DNA of 39,215 nucleotides from Alphaproteobacteria bacterium (GTDB lineage Bacteria; Pseudomonadota; Alphaproteobacteria; GCA-2731375). Positions 36,221 through 39,215 of the stretch are shown piece after piece. The stretch is taken from assembly GCA_030746635.1 (NCBI GenBank), contig JASLMH010000023.1, forward strand, positions 1 to 39,215, in the 5' to 3' direction. The translations under genes and the position numbers were made by a program. Under the pieces are notes generated by a model. The model saw nothing but the letters and a program-made list of their open reading frames with translations, was not told the DNA's origin and ran no database searches. How positions within the stretch are numbered: position 1 is the stretch's first letter; the number at the start of each line of letters is the position of its first letter.

Positions 36221-36945
36221 CGCCGCCGCCGCCGGCCGATCGCCAGGCCGAGCAGCGACAGCATCAAGAGCGCCAGGGGGGCCGGTTCCGGCACCGGGGC
36301 GGTAAAGCCGTAACGGATTTCATCCAGATAGAATTCCGCCTGTGCGGTCGAACTGCCGAGGCCGAAATGGATACGCACCTCGTCGCCGAGGCTGGCGCCG
36401 GAGGCATTCGCCGTGCCGCTGTAGAGCAGGCCGCCGTCCTGGTAGATCCGGAAGGCGGCACCTTCCAATTCGGCGCGATAGGTGTGGAAGGTATCCGTGG
36501 TGACCGTCGTGGCGCTGCCGCCGGTGGCCGGGCTGTTGATGCCGGAGGGGGTGAACTGGAAATCCACGTAGGTGCCCGGGACATCGCTTTCCAAGGCGAA
36601 ATAGCTGCCATATAAGCCGCTCGCGTATACCGCCTTGAGGTCCCATTCGGCGAACACCATCGAGGCGCCGGGGCTGATGGCGAAGTCCTTGAAATAGTGC
36701 GCCGCCGAGCCGCCGGCCGAGGAGAGGTCCTTCATGTGCAGGATGCCGGCCGGGTCGAGGTAGACGTGGCCCGGTTCGTAGGCCGGATAGTTGACGATGG
36801 TCCAGCCCGAGGGCTGCGGCAGCAGATCGGCGGTATAGGCGGTGAACGGATTGGCCTTGGCCACCCCGCCGGCCAGGATCAGCGCCGTCAGAATTAGCGC
36901 GGCGAGGACCTTTTTCGGCGAAATCCGGTTTATCACGTCGATCAC
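36217..36945 (-). CDS. PEP-CTERM sorting-domain protein, second copy in the window
   Basis: This 242-residue secreted protein has a signal peptide (VLAALILTALILAGGVAKA) and a C-terminal PEP-CTERM signal: PEP at 219-221, the helix LALLMLSLLGLAIG and the basic RRRRR end. The middle reads like an all-beta, concanavalin-like jelly-roll domain (YRAELEGAAFRIYQDGGLLY, FYLDEIRYGF), which would fit carbohydrate or surface binding; this is inferred from pattern only. It is unlike the PEP-CTERM protein at 5157 outside the signal. Start is GTG at 36945; GTG 36936 is an alternative. A near-consensus sigma-54 promoter lies 43 bp upstream. Confidence 0.88.
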   Translation of the reverse strand: MIDVINRISPKKVLAALILTALILAGGVAKANPFTAYTADLLPQPSGWTIVNYPAYEPGHVYLDPAGILHMKDLSSAGGSAAHYFKDFAISPGASMVFAEWDLKAVYASGLYGSYFALESDVPGTYVDFQFTPSGINSPATGGSATTVTTDTFHTYRAELEGAAFRIYQDGGLLYSGTANASGASLGDEVRIHFGLGSSTAQAEFYLDEIRYGFTAPVPEPAPLALLMLSLLGLAIGRRRRR

Positions 36946-36958
36946 TTACCCATATCGC

Positions 36959-36976
36959 GCGGCCGGCTACGGCCGC
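36959..36976 (-). repeat. Leader hairpin of the second PEP-CTERM gene
   Basis: On the transcribed strand GCGGCC, 6-nt loop, GGCCGC. It would start within 2-3 nt of the predicted sigma-54 transcription start (about 36978). The first PEP-CTERM gene also has an inverted repeat at its predicted start, with different sequence. Confidence 0.45.
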
Positions 36977-36987
36977 CACCAATAGCT

Positions 36988-37005
36988 AAGCAAATTCCGT
37001 GCCAA
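36988..37005 (-). promoter_or_regulatory. Near-consensus sigma-54 promoter of the second PEP-CTERM gene
   Basis: Read on the minus strand, TTGGCACGGAATTTGCTT matches the consensus TGGCAC-N5-TTGCW at every defined position, with GG and GC separated by exactly 10 nt. The predicted start is near 36978, giving a leader of about 33 nt. No other gene uses this orientation nearby, so it belongs to the PEP-CTERM gene. Confidence 0.85.
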
Positions 37006-37171
37006 CCAACGCCGGGCAAGAAAAAACAATGGCTTAGCCACCGGATGCGAAACCCTGGCAGCGACGGCTGTAAAGAATTCCGACGCTTCCGCCGGGCTTC
37101 GCCCGCTGCCGGCCCTGTGGTAAAGGATGACGGCATCCAAGGTGCGCGACGATGACGGGAGGATCGCAACG

Positions 37172-38200
37172 ATGGGCAAACTGGTGACCCTGGCCGGGCT
37201 GTTGAGCACCCGGCTGCCCGAGGGGCTGATGGCGGTTTGGCAGACCGGCCGGCGGGAGACCTCCGGCCATCGGGTGATGGACCCCAAGGCCCAGGCGGTC
37301 GGCCGTTTCAGCCTGCTGGTGCGGGTGCCGGGCTATATCCCCACGGTGCCGGAGACGCGGGCCCAGATGCAGACCATCGTGCGCGTCCTGGACGAAGGCC
37401 CACCGCCCCTGGCCCGCCGCGAGGATCGCACGATCCCGGGCCCGCATGGCGACATCCCCGTGCGCATCTACGATTCGGTGGCTGACGGCACCGACCGGCC
37501 GATGCTGGTCTACCTGCACGGCGGCGGCTGGGTACAGGGGGACCTGGATACCCACGACGGCATCTGCGGCAAACTGGCCGCCTGGGCCGACTGCCTGGTG
37601 GTGGCGGTGGACTACCGCCTGTCGCCCGAGCACAAGTTCCCGGTGCCGGTAGAGGACGCCCATGCCGCCTACCTCTGGCTGCAGTCCCACGCGGCCGAGC
37701 TGGGCGGCGATCCGAACCGGGTGGCGATCGGCGGCGACAGCGCCGGCGGCAACCTCTCCGCCGTGGTCTGTCAGTTGACGGCGCAAGCCGGCGAGGGGGT
37801 GCCGCACGGCCAGGTGCTAATCTATCCGGCCACCGATGCCCGCCTGGGCAGCGCCTCCCACGCGGAGATGCGGGAGGGCTACATCATCCCGCGCGAGCGG
37901 GTGGACTGGTACATGGAGCAGTACCTGAACGGCGAGCAGGACCGCCTCGACCCGCGGGTCTCGCCGCTGTTGACCGAGGATCTCTCGGACCAGCCGCCGG
38001 CCCTGGTGGTCACCGCCGGTTTCGACCCCCTGCGCGACGAGGGTCAGCAATATGCCGAGCGGCTGCGCCAGGGCGGCGTGGCGGTGACGGAACTGCCCTA
38101 TGACGGGCAGATCCACGGCTTCGTCTCCATGTGCAAGGCCATCCCCCAGGGCAACCAGTGCATCCACGGCATCGCCGAGTGGCTGCGCGGCCGCTGGTAG
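37172..38200 (+). CDS. HSL-family alpha/beta-hydrolase (esterase/lipase)
   Basis: A 342-residue carboxylesterase of the hormone-sensitive-lipase type. The oxyanion-hole motif is YLHGGGW (His116). The nucleophile is Ser190 in GGDSAGGNL. The Asp is in AGFDPLRDEG and the His in GQIHGFVSM. The substrate is unknown, but family members hydrolyse short acyl esters. GGGAGGA precedes the ATG at 37172; the frame is open 15 codons upstream but lacks a ribosome site. The 226-bp gap before it is shared with the divergent PEP-CTERM gene. Confidence 0.92.
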   Translation: MGKLVTLAGLLSTRLPEGLMAVWQTGRRETSGHRVMDPKAQAVGRFSLLVRVPGYIPTVPETRAQMQTIVRVLDEGPPPLARREDRTIPGPHGDIPVRIYDSVADGTDRPMLVYLHGGGWVQGDLDTHDGICGKLAAWADCLVVAVDYRLSPEHKFPVPVEDAHAAYLWLQSHAAELGGDPNRVAIGGDSAGGNLSAVVCQLTAQAGEGVPHGQVLIYPATDARLGSASHAEMREGYIIPRERVDWYMEQYLNGEQDRLDPRVSPLLTEDLSDQPPALVVTAGFDPLRDEGQQYAERLRQGGVAVTELPYDGQIHGFVSMCKAIPQGNQCIHGIAEWLRGRW

Positions 38201-38210
38201 GGGGACGCCG

Positions 38211-38657
38211 TTGCGCCGCCTGTTGCCCGTTCTGTGCCTGCTGGCGTTCGCCGCGGCCGCCCTGGCCGCTGGCGGCGTCAACCTCGCCACCGTGGTCACC
38301 AACGATGGGCATCACCCCTTCCGGGTGGAGATCGCGGCGACGCCGGGGCAGCAGGCCCGGGGCCTGATGTACCGCCAAGAGATGGCCGCCGACGCCGGCA
38401 TGCTGTTTTTGTTCCCTGACGACCGCGTCCTCAGTTTCTGGATGAAGAACACCCTGATCCCGCTGGATATGCTGTTCCTGGCCGCCGACGGCCGTATCGT
38501 CCATATCCACCCGCGCGCGGAGCCGCTGTCCCTGACCCCGATCCGCTCGCCCGGCCCGGCCCGGGCGGTGCTGGAGATCAACGGCGGCCTCAGCCAGCGC
38601 CTGGGCATCAGGGCCGGCGACCGGGTCGAACACCCGGCCTTCCGCCGGGGTGGCTAG
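38211..38657 (+). CDS. DUF192 secreted protein
   Basis: A 148-residue protein of unknown function with a signal peptide (MRRLLPVLCLLAFAAAALA) and the DUF192 core: RGLMYRQEMAADAGMLFLF, SFWMKNTLIPLDMLFL and the closing GGLSQRLGIRAGDRV. The start is TTG at 38211, chosen because GGGGGA lies 5 nt upstream and the signal peptide begins there. The gene is 10 bp after the esterase, so probably in one transcript. Confidence 0.88.
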   Translation: MRRLLPVLCLLAFAAAALAAGGVNLATVVTNDGHHPFRVEIAATPGQQARGLMYRQEMAADAGMLFLFPDDRVLSFWMKNTLIPLDMLFLAADGRIVHIHPRAEPLSLTPIRSPGPARAVLEINGGLSQRLGIRAGDRVEHPAFRRGG

Positions 38658-38731
38658 GCAGCGGAGGAGGGCCGAAGGGCGGCCAATCGGCCCTTGAGGT
38701 CGCCGGGCGAAACGCCTACCTTGCCGCCGAC

Positions 38732-38770
38732 CGGGGAGTGGCGCAGCTTGGTAGCGCATCTGCTTTGGGA
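38732..38770 (+). tRNA. 5' half of tRNA-Pro(UGG), interrupted in the anticodon arm
   Basis: The sequence has the acceptor 5' strand CGGGGAG, D-arm GCGCAGCTTGGTAGCGC and anticodon arm TCTGC plus loop TTTGGGA, giving anticodon TGG (proline). An intact gene would continue GCAGA to close the stem. Here TCTTA follows, and no T-arm, acceptor 3' strand or CCA is found in the next 100 bp. The match stops exactly after the anticodon loop, next to an integrase gene, so the tRNA gene was split by integration. Confidence 0.8.
38763..38770 (+). other. Probable attL core of an integrated element
   Basis: The last tRNA-like bases, CTTTGGGA, lie in the anticodon loop, a common crossover site for tyrosine integrases. 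Everything to the right belongs to the element. The matching attR with the tRNA 3' half should lie outside the window to the right. Confidence 0.55.
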
Positions 38771-38788
38771 TCTTAGGACTGCCCAGCA

Positions 38789-39215
38789 TTAAGCTTTTCC
38801 CTTCAAGGGCTTGGCACCCGGTTCGGTTTCCTGCCTTGGGTTATCTTGGGACTGCACGGCTTCCATCGCCGCCAACACATCGTCTTTCAGCGCATGGGCG
38901 TACCGGGCTGTCGTTGTGATGTCCTGGTGCCCCAACATCCGCTGTACTGCCTTCAGGTTTTTGGATGCCCTGAGCGTCCGTGTGGCGGCCGTGTGACGAG
39001 TATCATGGAACCGGAAGTCTTCGATGCCGGCGGCCTTCAATGCAGCCTTCCAAGGCCGTCGCCAGCCTGACTGGGAGAAGGGGTAGCATTCGCCCTTCCG
39101 GCGCTTGCCACGACTACGGGCGCAAACGTAAGTAAAGACGAAGATACCCACCATGTTCATATCCTGGAGATGAATGGCGAGAGCTATCGTCTCAACCAAA
39201 GCCGAAAACGGCGGA
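38789..39215 (-). CDS. Tyrosine-recombinase integrase, C-terminal part (runs off the window)
   Basis: At least 141 residues of a phage/island integrase, open to the window edge. Catalytic signatures are HDTRHTAATR (His and Arg), LGHQDITTTARYAHAL (second His and nucleophile Tyr). The segment VFTYVC and AGIEDFRFHDTRH match phage-type site-specific integrases. The catalytic domain's first Arg and the N-terminal core-binding domain lie beyond 39215. Its stop is 18 bp from the split tRNA, the usual place for an integrase that used that tRNA as its attachment site. Confidence 0.9.
   Translation of the reverse strand, partial: PPFSALVETIALAIHLQDMNMVGIFVFTYVCARSRGKRRKGECYPFSQSGWRRPWKAALKAAGIEDFRFHDTRHTAATRTLRASKNLKAVQRMLGHQDITTTARYAHALKDDVLAAMEAVQSQDNPRQETEPGAKPLKGKA

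Overview
The window is GC-rich, dense chromosomal DNA with gene orders typical of an alphaproteobacterium, most likely a Rhodospirillales-like lineage. The evidence is the block pdhA-pdhB(lipoyl)-pdhC-lpdA-lipA-RatA/COQ10, a fused ispDF next to pgpA, and the run dusB-ntrB-ntrC-ntrY-ntrX-trkA followed by dat-hfq-hflX. The assignment is an inference from synteny and protein family; no rRNA is present.

Layout. Positions 1-2.4 kb hold a chromate-resistance pair: an Fe/Mn superoxide dismutase fused to a rhodanese domain, overlapping chrA. A beta-carbonic anhydrase faces it. Positions 3.1-5.1 kb are a decayed stretch: an alpha/beta-hydrolase stub, a membrane-bound class III adenylate cyclase, and the tail of an MFS drug-efflux gene. 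A PEP-CTERM surface-protein gene with a sigma-54-type promoter follows, then a 2-hydroxyacid dehydrogenase whose C-terminus looks frameshifted. A perfect 21-bp palindrome lies between it and the pyruvate dehydrogenase operon (7.0-13.7 kb). Next on the minus strand are an orphan HigA-like antitoxin, a CPBP protease, pncC, a frameshifted MscS-type channel, pgpA, ispDF and a VOC protein.

Positions 20.5-27.7 kb carry dusB and both nitrogen two-component systems (NtrBC, NtrYX). They are followed by TrkA/TrkH potassium uptake, a D-amino-acid aminotransferase, Hfq and HflX. Convergent to HflX lies amtB-glnK, so nitrogen sensing recurs: NtrBC/NtrYX, the PII protein GlnK and the AmtB channel. NtrX lacks the GAFTGA loop, whereas NtrC keeps it.

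The right end (35.3-39.2 kb) holds a flavin-oxidoreductase remnant, a ChrR-like FMN reductase, a second PEP-CTERM gene with a near-consensus sigma-54 promoter, an HSL-type esterase and a DUF192 protein. It ends with the 5' half of a tRNA-Pro(UGG) gene that breaks off just after the anticodon loop and is followed by a tyrosine integrase. This is the left junction of an integrated element that continues beyond the window.

The most interesting signals are: (1) both PEP-CTERM genes have -24/-12 promoters with exact GG-N10-GC spacing; (2) the SOD-rhodanese fusion next to chrA has altered second-sphere residues; (3) the tRNA-Pro integration junction; (4) several perfect intergenic palindromes, including one repeated 23-nt hairpin family.
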